In this document: piece by piece, positions 41,127 through 50,900 of the stretch
Position numbering within the stretch: position 1 is the first letter of the stretch
Layout of the letters: the number at the start of each line of letters is the position of its first letter
Assembly (NCBI GenBank): GCA_003224085.1
Contig: QHYK01000040.1
Span: 62,001 to 126,000 of the forward strand
DNA length: 64,000 bases
Direction: 5' to 3'
Source: Acidobacteriota bacterium
Lineage (GTDB): Bacteria > Acidobacteriota > Terriglobia > Acidiferrales > UBA7541
Notes under the pieces: model-generated
The model's database searches: none
The model's input: only the letters and a program-made list of their open reading frames with translations
Told to the model about the DNA's origin: nothing
Made by a program: the position numbers and the translations under genes

Positions 41127-43283
41127 ATGAACCAGCGGCTCATCCTTCTTCTCGGCGCATCTCTGTTCGGTGCATTCAGCTTGGCGGCCCAGCAGCAGTC
41201 CGAGCAAAACACGTCGGCACAGGCTGCCCCTCCCACCATGCGTTCGACTGCGCAGGAAGTAGTGCTCGATATGGTCTTCCGCGACAAGAAGGGCAAAACG
41301 ATTCATGATATTCGACCAGAGGAAATCCATGTCTTGGAAGACGGTGTCGAGCAAAAGGTGACGTCCTTCCGGCTCGTGGAGGGCAAGACTGCCGAGTTAT
41401 CGATTGCGCCCAAATCATCGGAAAGCGGGTCACTGGCATTGGACCCGATGCGAGAGGTGCGGCTGGTCACGCTGGTCTTCGAGAACATGGACCAAGAGGG
41501 GAAGCGATTCTTTCGGCAGTCGCTAAAGGATATTCTCGACATGTCGCCGGAGCAGAACCTGTACTTCTCGATCCTGACTGTGGACCACGGGTTGCACGTC
41601 ATTCAACCTCTCACCTCCGATCACGCCGCGTTGCTGAGGAGTTGGGATCGCTCGATGATGTGGTCGTTTACGCAGTACGAGAACCAATCCGCTGAAGTGA
41701 AACAGGAACTCAAGCAGGTTCTGGCCGGGGACGAGCCCCAGCTGCAAAGCAGCCCGTCCGGGGGCGCAAGCCAGGCCCAGGTTCAGAGTGTGGTCAACTA
41801 TCGGATGGCCAAGATGCAGTACGATATGCTTCAGGAAGCCGAGGGTGCTGACCGCGCTTACAACGCCCGCGCGACGATAGACGGACTGCTGGCGCTAGTC
41901 CGGGCACAGTCGGAGCTGCCGGGCCGCAAAGCGGTGTTGTATTTCAACCCCTGGTTGTTCATACCGGAGGCCGTCCAAGAGCAATACAACAACTTGGTCA
42001 GCATCGCCAACCGCGGTAATGTCAGTTTCTATACGGTCGATCCGAAGGGGTTGGTTACTTGGAGTCAGAACAACAACGGCCGCGAATGGCTGAGCGGGGC
42101 TGCCGCGGAAACCCGATCGCAGCAAATGAGAGGAGGGGTCGGGGAGGTGTCGACCGGGCAGGCCCGTGCTGCAGAGACGGCTGAAGGCGCGCTGCGCGCC
42201 AATCCGCTGCTCTGGCTGCGCGACCTGGCACAGCAGACAGGCGGTGCGACCATCGCCGAAACCAACGACTATAGAGCGCCGCTCAGAACAGCCATGGAAG
42301 AAGTGCGCACCTACTACGAGGCTTCTTACGCCCCGCATATTGCGGCTTATGACGGTAAGTTCCGCAAAATTGCCGTCCGCGTGGATCGTCCAGATGTCGT
42401 TGTCCACGCTCGCAGCGGCTACTTTGCTCTTCCACAGGTCAAGGGCGGAAAACCGTTGTTCGCCTACGAGATGCCGCTGCTGAATGCCTTGAATACCTCG
42501 TCGGTCCCTGCCGAGGTTACCTTTCAAGTCGCGGCAGAGCGGTTCAATGATCGCGGACCGAAAGTCGAGTACATGGTGACGCTGGAGGCCCCCCTCAGGG
42601 GATTCACTTTCCTATCGCAGCCCGATCAAAAGAACAGCGCGGTCGACGCAGCGCTGCTCGCTATCTTGAAGAATTCCAACGGTGAAATCGTTGAGAAGTT
42701 TAGCAAGGACTTCGCTGTGCAGGTCGCCCTCGATAAGGTGAATGCATACAAGGAAGGCAACCTGGTTCAAACCTTCCGAGCCGAGTTACCTCCCGGTGCG
42801 TACACCTTGGAAGCAGTGGTCATGGACCGCTACGACAACAAGACGGGAGTGGAGAAAACCTCGCTCACCGTCCCGGAACCCTCCAGCAAGCTGTCTATGA
42901 GTGACGTGGTCGTAGTGCGTCGCACCGAAGCGCTAAAAGACAGTCAGATCCTTGATGCTTTTTATTTTCCTGGAGGCAAAGTCGTACCCTCCCTCTCTCG
43001 CACGCTCAAGGGTGGTCCGGGCAATGTCTTGCCTTTCTACTTTGCTGTGTATCCGGACCGCGCCGTCAAGGACGCTCCTAAGCTCACCATGTCCTTCTAC
43101 AAAGATGGACAGTATCTCGGTGCGGCGGAAGCGCCGCTGCCGGATGCGCAACGAGACGGCCGAATTCCCTACATCGCAAACTTGCCCGCGGATAAGTTCA
43201 CGCCAGGCGCATATGAGATCCACGTCGACGTCACCCAAGGTAGCTCCAGGGCGGAGCAGAAGGTGGCGTTTCAGGTGGATTAA
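41127..43283 (+). CDS. VWFA-related acidobacterial-domain protein, exported
   Basis: A 718-residue protein with a signal peptide (LILLLGASLFGAFSLAAQ). The N-terminal part VLDMVFRDKKGKTIHDIRPE with EIHVLEDGVEQKVTSFRLVE is the hallmark opening of the 'VWFA-related acidobacterial domain' (TIGR03436 type). A von Willebrand A-like fold follows (LVTLVFENMDQEGKRFFRQS, LPGRKAVLYFNPWLFIPEAV, and NRGNVSFYTVDPKGL). The classic DxSxS metal site is not conserved: the position reads ENMDQEG. The C-terminal half consists of beta-rich domains. ATG 41127 has GGGAGG upstream. It opens an operon with CRTAC1 and two TPR genes, behind the LacI-type operator. Confidence 0.88.
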   Translation: MNQRLILLLGASLFGAFSLAAQQQSEQNTSAQAAPPTMRSTAQEVVLDMVFRDKKGKTIHDIRPEEIHVLEDGVEQKVTSFRLVEGKTAELSIAPKSSESGSLALDPMREVRLVTLVFENMDQEGKRFFRQSLKDILDMSPEQNLYFSILTVDHGLHVIQPLTSDHAALLRSWDRSMMWSFTQYENQSAEVKQELKQVLAGDEPQLQSSPSGGASQAQVQSVVNYRMAKMQYDMLQEAEGADRAYNARATIDGLLALVRAQSELPGRKAVLYFNPWLFIPEAVQEQYNNLVSIANRGNVSFYTVDPKGLVTWSQNNNGREWLSGAAAETRSQQMRGGVGEVSTGQARAAETAEGALRANPLLWLRDLAQQTGGATIAETNDYRAPLRTAMEEVRTYYEASYAPHIAAYDGKFRKIAVRVDRPDVVVHARSGYFALPQVKGGKPLFAYEMPLLNALNTSSVPAEVTFQVAAERFNDRGPKVEYMVTLEAPLRGFTFLSQPDQKNSAVDAALLAILKNSNGEIVEKFSKDFAVQVALDKVNAYKEGNLVQTFRAELPPGAYTLEAVVMDRYDNKTGVEKTSLTVPEPSSKLSMSDVVVVRRTEALKDSQILDAFYFPGGKVVPSLSRTLKGGPGNVLPFYFAVYPDRAVKDAPKLTMSFYKDGQYLGAAEAPLPDAQRDGRIPYIANLPADKFTPGAYEIHVDVTQGSSRAEQKVAFQVD

Positions 43284-43381
43284 TGCGCCCTAAGTGAAGC
43301 GTGCGGGCTCTTATCACGCCTCGGTTGCAAAGAATACGCAGTGGCGGTCCTCGCCGGGGATTGTCGTGCAAGGGACCGGCA

Positions 43382-45205
43382 ATGGCGCGGATGAAGACGG
43401 GCAGCCCGCGGATAAATTTCCGGGGAGAATGCGTGCAAAATACTATCTCTCGCCGCAGATTTGCGCAGCTGGGGATGGGTGCTGCCTGGTGTCTCAGTGC
43501 GGAGTCGCTCCCGGCGCAAGGGTTATCCACACACAGCGCTAAACCATTGCCGAGACCGACTCCCTCGGGTCGTCCTTTCAATGCTCGTTTCCTAGATATC
43601 GGGCACCGCGCGGGTCTCGGTGCGCCGGTCATCTACGGTGGGGTCGAAGGAAAGAAATATATCGTCGAGGCGACCGGTTGCGGCTGCGCATTCATTGATT
43701 ACGACAACGACGGGTGGATGGACATTTTCATTTTGTCGGGCACGCGTCTTGAAGGTGCGCCCGAGGGCACCACCAATCGTCTTTACAAAAACAATCGCGA
43801 TGGCACTTTTACCGACGTTACGGAAAAGGCAGGATTGCACTCGGTTGGTTGGGCTTGCGGGGTTTGCGTCGGTGATTATAACAACGACGGCTTTGACGAC
43901 ATTTTCTGCGCCCGCTTTGGGCACAACATTCTCTATCGCAATAATGGCGATGGCACCTTCACGGACGTGACCAAGGAGGCTGGGCTTCGGAGCGAGGACC
44001 AGCACTGGGGCGCCGGCTGCAGCTTCCTGGACTACGATCGCGATGGGCACCTCGACCTGTTTGTCTCCAACTACGTGCGGTTTTCTTTTGACCAAGCCCC
44101 GATCCCGGGGCAAAACAGCAGCTGCATCTGGCTGGGGATTCCTGTTGCGTGCGGGCCGCGCGGATGGCCCACCGGCAGACATTGGCTCTATCGAAACAAC
44201 GGCGACGGCACGTTCACTGACGTGAGTGAGCGCGCAGGCATAGCGCGAGCGAGTTCGAGTTACGGGATGACCGTTGCGGCAACGGATTTTGACGAAGATG
44301 GCTGGCCTGACATCTACGTCGCCTGTGACGCCACTCCGAGCCTGCTTTTCATGAACAACCACGATGGAACCTTTCGCGAAGAGGGCGTCCTGCGAGGGGT
44401 CGCTCTGAACGACGATGGCATGGCACAGGCGGGTATGGGCGTCGGAGTCGGCGATTATAATTTGGACGGCCACCTCGATATCTTCAAAACCCACTTCGCC
44501 GATGACCGGAACATTCTCTATCGCAACGATGGAAAGGCGTACTTTTTTGACGCCACCGCATCCTCGCGGCTGGGAGTCGAGACCCGTTACGTGTGCTGGG
44601 GCGCTGGGATTGTTGATCTGGACAACGACGGTTATCCGGATCTGTTCATGACCACGGGTCACGTTGACCCGAAGATTGAAAAAAAACTTCCGCGATATCC
44701 CAGCAAGACTCCGCGCGCGGTTTTCCGAAACTTGGGACAGGGCGTTTTTGAAGAGCTCGTCGAACAAGCAGGTCCTGGCATTCGAGCCCCGCATTGCAGC
44801 CGCGGCTGCGCGTTTGGAGATTTCGATAACGATGGCGACATTGACATGGTCATCGTCAACCTGAACGAACCACCGTCGCTTTTACGAAACGACCTCGCCG
44901 GCAAGGCGAACTGGATTAAGGTTAAGCTCGAAGGCACACAATCCAATCGCAGTGCCATAGGAGCTCGCGCCCTGGCACGTTACGGCGGGAAGACGCAAGC
45001 ACAAGCGGTGCTCAGTCAGTCTAGCTTTTTTTCCTGTAATGACCCTCGCTTGCATTTCGGATTAGGGACGTCAGTCGCAGCAGATCTCGAGATATTTTGG
45101 CCGAGCGGACTGTGTGAAACCTATAAAGGCATGCAGGCTAATCGACTACTCACAATTCGCGAAGGAGTAGGCGTGGTGCCCAATCGTGGTTGGTCTAAAT
45201 GGTGA
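43382..45205 (+). CDS. CRTAC1-family protein with Tat signal
   Basis: About 607 residues from ATG 43382 (MARMKTG); the frame is open from a GTG at 43301. The Tat signal ISRRRFAQLGMGAAWCLSAE directs export in folded form. FG-GAP loops follow (DYDNDGWMDIFILSGTR, DYNNDGFDDIFCARFG, DYDRDGHLDLFVSNYV, DFDEDGWPDIYVACD, DYNLDGHLDIFKTHF, DLDNDGYPDLFMTTG, DFDNDGDIDMVIVNL) and an ASPIC/UnbV end (HFGLGTSVAADLEIFWPSGL). It is closest to the CRTAC1 protein at 52898 (shared VIYG, GCG.AFIDYDNDGW and LSGTR words). Second gene of the VWFA operon; its stop overlaps the open frame of the next gene. Confidence 0.9.
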   Translation: MARMKTGSPRINFRGECVQNTISRRRFAQLGMGAAWCLSAESLPAQGLSTHSAKPLPRPTPSGRPFNARFLDIGHRAGLGAPVIYGGVEGKKYIVEATGCGCAFIDYDNDGWMDIFILSGTRLEGAPEGTTNRLYKNNRDGTFTDVTEKAGLHSVGWACGVCVGDYNNDGFDDIFCARFGHNILYRNNGDGTFTDVTKEAGLRSEDQHWGAGCSFLDYDRDGHLDLFVSNYVRFSFDQAPIPGQNSSCIWLGIPVACGPRGWPTGRHWLYRNNGDGTFTDVSERAGIARASSSYGMTVAATDFDEDGWPDIYVACDATPSLLFMNNHDGTFREEGVLRGVALNDDGMAQAGMGVGVGDYNLDGHLDIFKTHFADDRNILYRNDGKAYFFDATASSRLGVETRYVCWGAGIVDLDNDGYPDLFMTTGHVDPKIEKKLPRYPSKTPRAVFRNLGQGVFEELVEQAGPGIRAPHCSRGCAFGDFDNDGDIDMVIVNLNEPPSLLRNDLAGKANWIKVKLEGTQSNRSAIGARALARYGGKTQAQAVLSQSSFFSCNDPRLHFGLGTSVAADLEIFWPSGLCETYKGMQANRLLTIREGVGVVPNRGWSKW

Positions 45206-45288
45206 AGGAAAATATCGCCGGATTCCTTGCGAGGCGACCGCTTATGCAAACTACGTGGAGACGCGGGCCGCGCGATGAAGGAATGGAA

Positions 45289-46482
45289 ATGAAGGGCATT
45301 GGGCTATACCGCACTTATACTGCCTCAGGGGCGATAGCGATGTGGTGGTGGATGACGCTGTGCTTGCTCTGCGCAGGCTTCGTGTCAGCACAAGATGAGT
45401 CCGCGGAGCAGACACTGAGACGGGCGGTAGAGCTGCACCAGTCGGGTCACTACGTCGAGGCGATCAGCGAGTATCAGTCCTATTTGAAAGCCCATCCGGA
45501 AGCCGTGATGGTCCGCTCGAATTTGGGTGCGGCGTTGGCTCACGAAGGCCGTTACTCCGAAGCGATTCAGGAATACACACAGGCACTCACGGCACAGCCA
45601 ACCAATTACGGAATCCGCTTTAACCTAGCCCTCGCTTACTACAAGATGAGCGAGATCGAACAAGCCGTCAAGGAATTCGAAGCGGTTTACGCAATTCAGC
45701 CCGTCGACGCCCCCGATCGCCGGCGGCTCTTGCTGTTGTTATCGGAATGTTACCTTCGCCGTGGCCAAGATACGAAAGTGATCTCCCTGCTCGACCCTCT
45801 GTCCGCCAGCGATCCAAACGACCTCGCTCTCGCTTACCTGTTGGGCACCGCCCTGCTGCACCAGGGTCAGGACGAGCGCGGCGCGCTTATGATCGAGCGC
45901 ATCCTGCGAAACGGCGACACCGCCGAGGCGCACATGCTGATGGCTTTCACTCGCATGAAAGCGAACGACAAGAAGGGTGCTACAGAGGAAGTGGACCGCG
46001 CTCTCGCTCTGAATCCAAAGCTGCCGGAGGCATATAGCCTGCGCGGGAGACTGGCTTATCTCGCGGCTGACCTGGATGGAGCCGAAGCGGCGTTCCGCAA
46101 GGCTCTGGCTCTGGATCCGACCGCCTTTGAGCCGCTTCTCTGGCTGGGAACGCTGCTCCGGGAGGAAAGCAAGCTGCCCGAAGCGCGCTCCCGCTTGGAG
46201 CAAGCCAATCAGTTGCGGCCGCAGGAAATCCGCGTCCGCTATCAGCTCGCTCTCTTGCGTTCGGCCGAAGGAGACGACCAGCGCGCAGCGGCGCTGTTGG
46301 AGGCACTCATCAAGGACGCTCCGGAGTACACCGAGGCGCATCGCAGTCTATCGACGATTTACTTTCGTCTGGGACGTGCGGCAGAGGGCCGGCAAGAACG
46401 GAAAATCGCAGAAGAGATGGACGCCGCGATTCAAGCTCGGGATCAGGAGCGTGGAAGGAGGCTGCGGAAGTGCGACCAATAG
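45289..46482 (+). CDS. Exported TPR protein
   Basis: About 397 residues from ATG 45289 (MKGIGLYRTY), preferred because AAGGA lies six bases upstream. The frame is open from 45199, overlapping the CRTAC1 stop, and an ATG at 45340 would begin right at the signal core WWWMTLCLLCAGFVSAQ. TPR units run from about residue 30 to 380: AVELHQSGHYVEAISEYQSY, VRSNLGAALAHEGRYSEAIQ, AYLLGTALLHQGQDERGALM, AYSLRGRLAYLAADLDGAEA and AHRSLSTIYFRLGRAAEGRQ. Its stop lies within the start of the next TPR gene (13-base overlap). Confidence 0.87.
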   Translation: MKGIGLYRTYTASGAIAMWWWMTLCLLCAGFVSAQDESAEQTLRRAVELHQSGHYVEAISEYQSYLKAHPEAVMVRSNLGAALAHEGRYSEAIQEYTQALTAQPTNYGIRFNLALAYYKMSEIEQAVKEFEAVYAIQPVDAPDRRRLLLLLSECYLRRGQDTKVISLLDPLSASDPNDLALAYLLGTALLHQGQDERGALMIERILRNGDTAEAHMLMAFTRMKANDKKGATEEVDRALALNPKLPEAYSLRGRLAYLAADLDGAEAAFRKALALDPTAFEPLLWLGTLLREESKLPEARSRLEQANQLRPQEIRVRYQLALLRSAEGDDQRAAALLEALIKDAPEYTEAHRSLSTIYFRLGRAAEGRQERKIAEEMDAAIQARDQERGRRLRKCDQ

Positions 46483-47567
46483 GCCTTCTCCTGTTGCTCG
46501 CAGCGGCATCCGCTGCACAAAGCCCGCCTCAGACCTTCGATGAACTTTCCGCCAGAGCGCAACAAGCCTACGAGGCCAATCATCCCGAACAGGCCGCCGA
46601 CCTTTACGGACGCGCGGTCAGGCTGCGTCCCGATTGGGCCCAGGGCTGGTGGGGGCTCGGAATGATCGAATACGAGCGCGACCGATATCCCGAGTGCCGC
46701 GACGCGTTGACGCGCATGGTGGCACTGGATGCCTCGGCGGCACCGGGTTGGGCGCTTCTAGGGTTGTGCGAGTTTCGCACCAAGCAATACGACGCTTCTT
46801 TCCAGCATCTGAAAAAAGCGCACATGTTAGTGCCGGTAACGCAGCCCGGCGGACAATTGCTGGATATGGCCGACTATCATTTAGCTTTGCTGCTGACTCA
46901 GCAAGGCGCATTCGAAGTGGCGCAAGAACTTCTGATGCATGTTGCGCGCAAGGTTCACACTAATCCTGACATGATGTTTGCCGCCGGCTTGCCATCGCTT
47001 CGCATGCCCATCCTCCCTTCAGATGTTGCGGCGGACCAGCGGGACGTTGTGAGCATGGCGGGCAAAGCCTTCTGGGATCTGGCTACTCAGCAACCTGAGG
47101 TAGCGGAAGCGGACTTCACCGCCCTTGTCTCCAAGTACCCGAAGTTCCCTAACGTCCGCTATTTTTATGGCACATACTTGGCGGCCCGTCATCCGGAACT
47201 GTGCGCGTCCGAGTTCCTTCAGGAGTTGAAGATCACTCCGGATAGCGTGCCGGCTCGAGTTCAGTTAACGCTGCGGTACATTCTTGACGGCAAGCTGGAC
47301 GTGGCTCTGAAATTAGCTCGTGAGGCGGTGGCGCTGAGTCCTGATTCTGTGGGAGCCCAGTTGGCGCTCGCGAAGACGCTGCGAAGCCAAGGTGACGATC
47401 ACGGTGCTCTTGCAGCTTACCTTGCGGCGGAGCGGCTCGATCCGGTCAGTCCTGCTATTCGCCTGTATCTTGTGAACGCTTACCGCTCCCTCGACCGTCT
47501 TGAAGATATGCGCAAGGAAATGGCCGAGTACGATCGCCTTAAGGCCGAGCAGGCGAACTGGCCCTAA
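46470..47567 (+). CDS. Exported TPR protein, paralogue of the 39612 gene product
   Basis: A 365-residue protein starting at GTG 46470 within the end of the preceding gene. Signal peptide RPIGLLLLLAAASAAQ. TPR units include YEANHPEQAADLYGRAVRLR, WWGLGMIEYERDRYPECRDA, WALLGLCEFRTKQYDASFQH and LALAKTLRSQGDDHGALAAY. The middle word PNVRYFYGTYLAARHPELCA parallels PGVHYLYGVFLLKEHPPLAI in the 39612 gene product, so the two arose by duplication. Last gene of the VWFA operon; the third TonB-dependent receptor follows after 350 bases with its own promoter. Confidence 0.87.
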   Translation: MRPIGLLLLLAAASAAQSPPQTFDELSARAQQAYEANHPEQAADLYGRAVRLRPDWAQGWWGLGMIEYERDRYPECRDALTRMVALDASAAPGWALLGLCEFRTKQYDASFQHLKKAHMLVPVTQPGGQLLDMADYHLALLLTQQGAFEVAQELLMHVARKVHTNPDMMFAAGLPSLRMPILPSDVAADQRDVVSMAGKAFWDLATQQPEVAEADFTALVSKYPKFPNVRYFYGTYLAARHPELCASEFLQELKITPDSVPARVQLTLRYILDGKLDVALKLAREAVALSPDSVGAQLALAKTLRSQGDDHGALAAYLAAERLDPVSPAIRLYLVNAYRSLDRLEDMRKEMAEYDRLKAEQANWP

Positions 47568-47779
47568 ACTCCCTCGTAAGTGTCAGTCTGGACGGCCTTT
47601 AGCACACTTTCGGAAACCCAAGTCGCAAAGTCATGGAGTCTGCCGCGTCTCTCGGTTCAAGAGAAGATTTCCCGCGCTCGCCTAATTGCTGACTTCCCTC
47701 CCTGCGGCTTTCTTGAATCTCGATGACACGGAAACAAGCTAGAAAATCGATATGCAGCATAAAAAAGACAAAAAAATAC

Positions 47780-47808
47780 TTGACATCCCCAAAGCGGAGA
47801 AGTAAAAA
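47780..47808 (+). promoter_or_regulatory. Promoter of the third TonB-dependent receptor
   Basis: TTGACA at 47780-47785, a 17-base spacer, and TAAAAA at 47803-47808 (four of six). An A-rich tract (47759-47777) upstream could act as an UP element. The operator begins 9 bases after the -10. Confidence 0.65.
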
Positions 47809-47816
47809 CGCAGCAA

Positions 47817-47830
47817 CGTAAACGATTACG
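47817..47830. promoter_or_regulatory. LacI-type operator upstream of the third TonB-dependent receptor
   Basis: CGTAAACGATTACG. Five outer bases on each side are perfectly complementary around a CG centre. It covers the expected transcription start of the receptor gene. The matching sites are at 36550 and 41098. Confidence 0.7.
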
Positions 47831-47917
47831 GTGGCGCTTTCCTTCCCCGGGAGAGCGCTGCGCTGGGTTCAGGGTACCGTGGTGGTTCTGAGGTTCAGTT
47901 AAGCTGGGGTGACATCG

Positions 47918-50900
47918 ATGACTCGCATCGCACGATTCTCCATTTCCAATATCGATTTTCTGCGTAAAAGTTCGATGGTGGCTGTGTGGTTCTTGGCCAC
48001 CGCCCTTTTCACTTTTGCCTTCCTGTGTCAACCGCCGGCGCAGGCGCAGACCACCAGTGCGACGCTGACCGGGACTGTGTTTGACGCTTCAGGTGCGGTC
48101 GTTCCCGATGCTACGGTGACCCTGAAAAACGAAGCGAGCGGCGATCTGCGGACCACGAAGAGCAACGCAGAAGGTTACTTTACTTTCGCGGCCGTACCGC
48201 CCGCCACTTACACGATTGTCGTCGAAAAGGAGAATTTTAAGACCTGGCAGGCGAAGTCCATTGTTCTCAACTCCGACGACAAGCGGAACGTGACGGGAAT
48301 CAAACTGGAACCTGGCATGGCCAAGGAGACTGTGGTTGTCGAAGGCGCTGACGTCCAGATCACTCCGACAGAGTCCGGCGAGAAATCCACCCTCATCAAC
48401 GAGCACATCCTGCAGAATGTCGCCATTGTGGGCCAGAATGCCGCCGAATTTATCAAGATCATGCCTGGCATGGCATTTACAGGCTCGGTGTCGAATCAAA
48501 GTTCTTACGCAGCTCAGGATGAACGCACCGACACGGGTCCCGTTGGGAGCTTCTCGGCCAACGGCACCCGCACCGGCGCTCTCGATATCACTTCGGACGG
48601 CGCCCACATCATTGACCCCGGCTGCAACTGCGGCCAGGCCATGAACACCAATGCGGACATGACCGCGGAACTGAAAGTCATGACCTCGAACTTCGGCGCG
48701 GATGAGGCCAAGGGACCAGTCGTCATCAGCGCCATCGGCAAGTCGGGTGGCCAGCAGTTCCACGGCGAGGCTTACGTTTATGGCCGCAGTTGGCATCTCA
48801 ATGCCAACGACCCGCAAAACAAGGATGCTGGATTTGCGCGTCCCGAATCAAAGTACTTCTACCCTGGCTTCAATATTGGCGGCCCGCTCATCATCCCGGG
48901 CACGAACTTTAACCACAATCGCGACAAAGTGTTCTTTTTCTTCGGAACCGAGTACTACAAGCAGAACGTGGATAACGGCGTGTACCACGCGGTGGTTCCG
49001 ACTGCAGCAATGCGGCAGGGTAACTTCGCTGAGCTCAAAGCGAACCCGCCCAACGGTCTTGGATGCCCTTACTACACGCAAAATGCTACTCAAACGGACT
49101 GGATTCAGCACACCGAGAACTGTTATATCAGGTCCTTCAACGGATACGCCGTCACTGGGATACCGGGCGGCCCCAGCTTCCAAACGATAACCCTTCCAAC
49201 ACCGGGCGACCCAAAGAACCCGACAAAAAACTACACAACGGGCGTAATTATTCCAGGCGCCGCCGACCCGAACGGCAGTATTTTGGCGAATATCTACCCC
49301 GTGCCCAACGAGGATCCAACCAAACTGCAGGGCTTTAACTACGCGAATGGCGAAACGCGGTACTCGAACATGTTGCAGTTCCGCGGGCGCGTGGACTACA
49401 ACATAAGTCAATCAACGAAGCTATACGTATCGTACAATCATCAGCACGATAACGCTTTAAACAGCCTTGACGTTCTCTGGGGCCCGGGTGGCACGAATAG
49501 CTGGGCTGCGCCTACGACGCCCTATCCGACGCCTATCGTCGAATCCTCGCAATCCGATGTTGTCACTGCGAATTTGACCAGGGTCATCAACCCCAGTCTT
49601 ACGAACGAAGTGATTTTTAGCTACACCTACCTGAACCTCCCCAACAGTTTTAAGGATCCGGCCAAGGTGCAACGGGGCTCCCTGGGCCTCAACTACAAGC
49701 TGCTCTTCACCCATCCGAATCAGCAAAACCTGATCTTCCCCGAGATGACGGGCTGGGGCGACGGCATCTCCAACATGCTCAATACGGGATTCGAGCTGAA
49801 CGGCACCGTTTATGCCAAGAAGACTCTGCCGTCTGTGGCGGACAACTTGATCAAGGTCTGGAGAACTCACACCACGAAATTCGGATTCTACTGGGAGCGC
49901 ACCTGGAACGAGCAGCCCGGCAATGGGTCCGTCAACGGTTCGATTGCTTTCGCCAGTTGGGCCGGCGGTTCCTCGGGCAATGCGTACGCAGATATGCTCA
50001 TTGGCCAGACCGCTCAGTACTCAGAACTGAATTTCGACGTGGTTCCCGCCTTCCGCTACATCACGGCCGATTTTTACGCAACCGATTCCTGGAAGATCTC
50101 GCGCCGCTTCACTCTCGATTACGGCATGCGATTCTCCCATCTAGGCCCTTGGGTGGATACCACGGGATACGGCTTCGCGGCTTGGAACCCAAGCCTCTAC
50201 AGTGCGGACCAGGGCGGTTCCGTCGGTGGGGCGCTCTTCCCCGGCATCGAATGGAACAAAGCGAACTCTTCGACGCCGCTCTCGGGTTCGGGTAGTCGAC
50301 TATTTTTCTATAATCCGCGCGTAGGCTTTGCGTGGGACCTCTTTGGCACGGGCCGGACGGTGTTGCGCGGCGGCTACGGGATGTACCACTTCCATGACGA
50401 GCAGAACGTCCAAAATGGTGCTTACGGTATTGTCAGGGGATCTTTCGCATCTCCAACGTTGAACAACCAGACTATCGCCTCGCTCGGTCCCAGCCTCGCT
50501 TCTGTAAAGATACCAAGTGGAGTCACAGCCTTGGATCCCAAAGATGACCAGGAGCCGCGAACGCAAAGCTACAGCTTCACCGTGGCCGAGCGAACGCCGT
50601 GGAAGAGCGTGTTGGAAGTCGCATACGTTGGTAGCAAGTCGGATTACCTAAGCAATTACAACAACAACTTCGACCAAATCAACGATATCGGTATCGGAAC
50701 GATGTTTAATGCCAATACCTGTCCCGACTCGTCAAAACCGCCGAACTACAATCAGCCATGTGGCTGGAAGACCGGCGGCTACGACTCAACAGCGGTAGCT
50801 CATGCCCGCCCACTCTGGGCTGGTCCTTGCACCATCGGCACCGGCACCGCCGCAAACCCCAACCCCAATTGCCTCGGCACCCTGAAAATTATTGACCACA

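Larger units (their letters stand above)
47568..47917. other. Intergenic region before the third receptor
   Basis: About 350 bases without a gene. The AT-rich stretch 47740-47810 carries the promoter at 47780-47808, and the LacI-type operator follows at 47817-47830. Confidence 0.75.

Noticed and set aside
43592-44794. 400-codon open frame opposite the CRTAC1 gene
   Set aside because: The repetitive D-x-D-N-D-G coding on the plus strand creates a repetitive Val/Ile-rich shadow; the plus frame has a Tat signal and ordered repeats.
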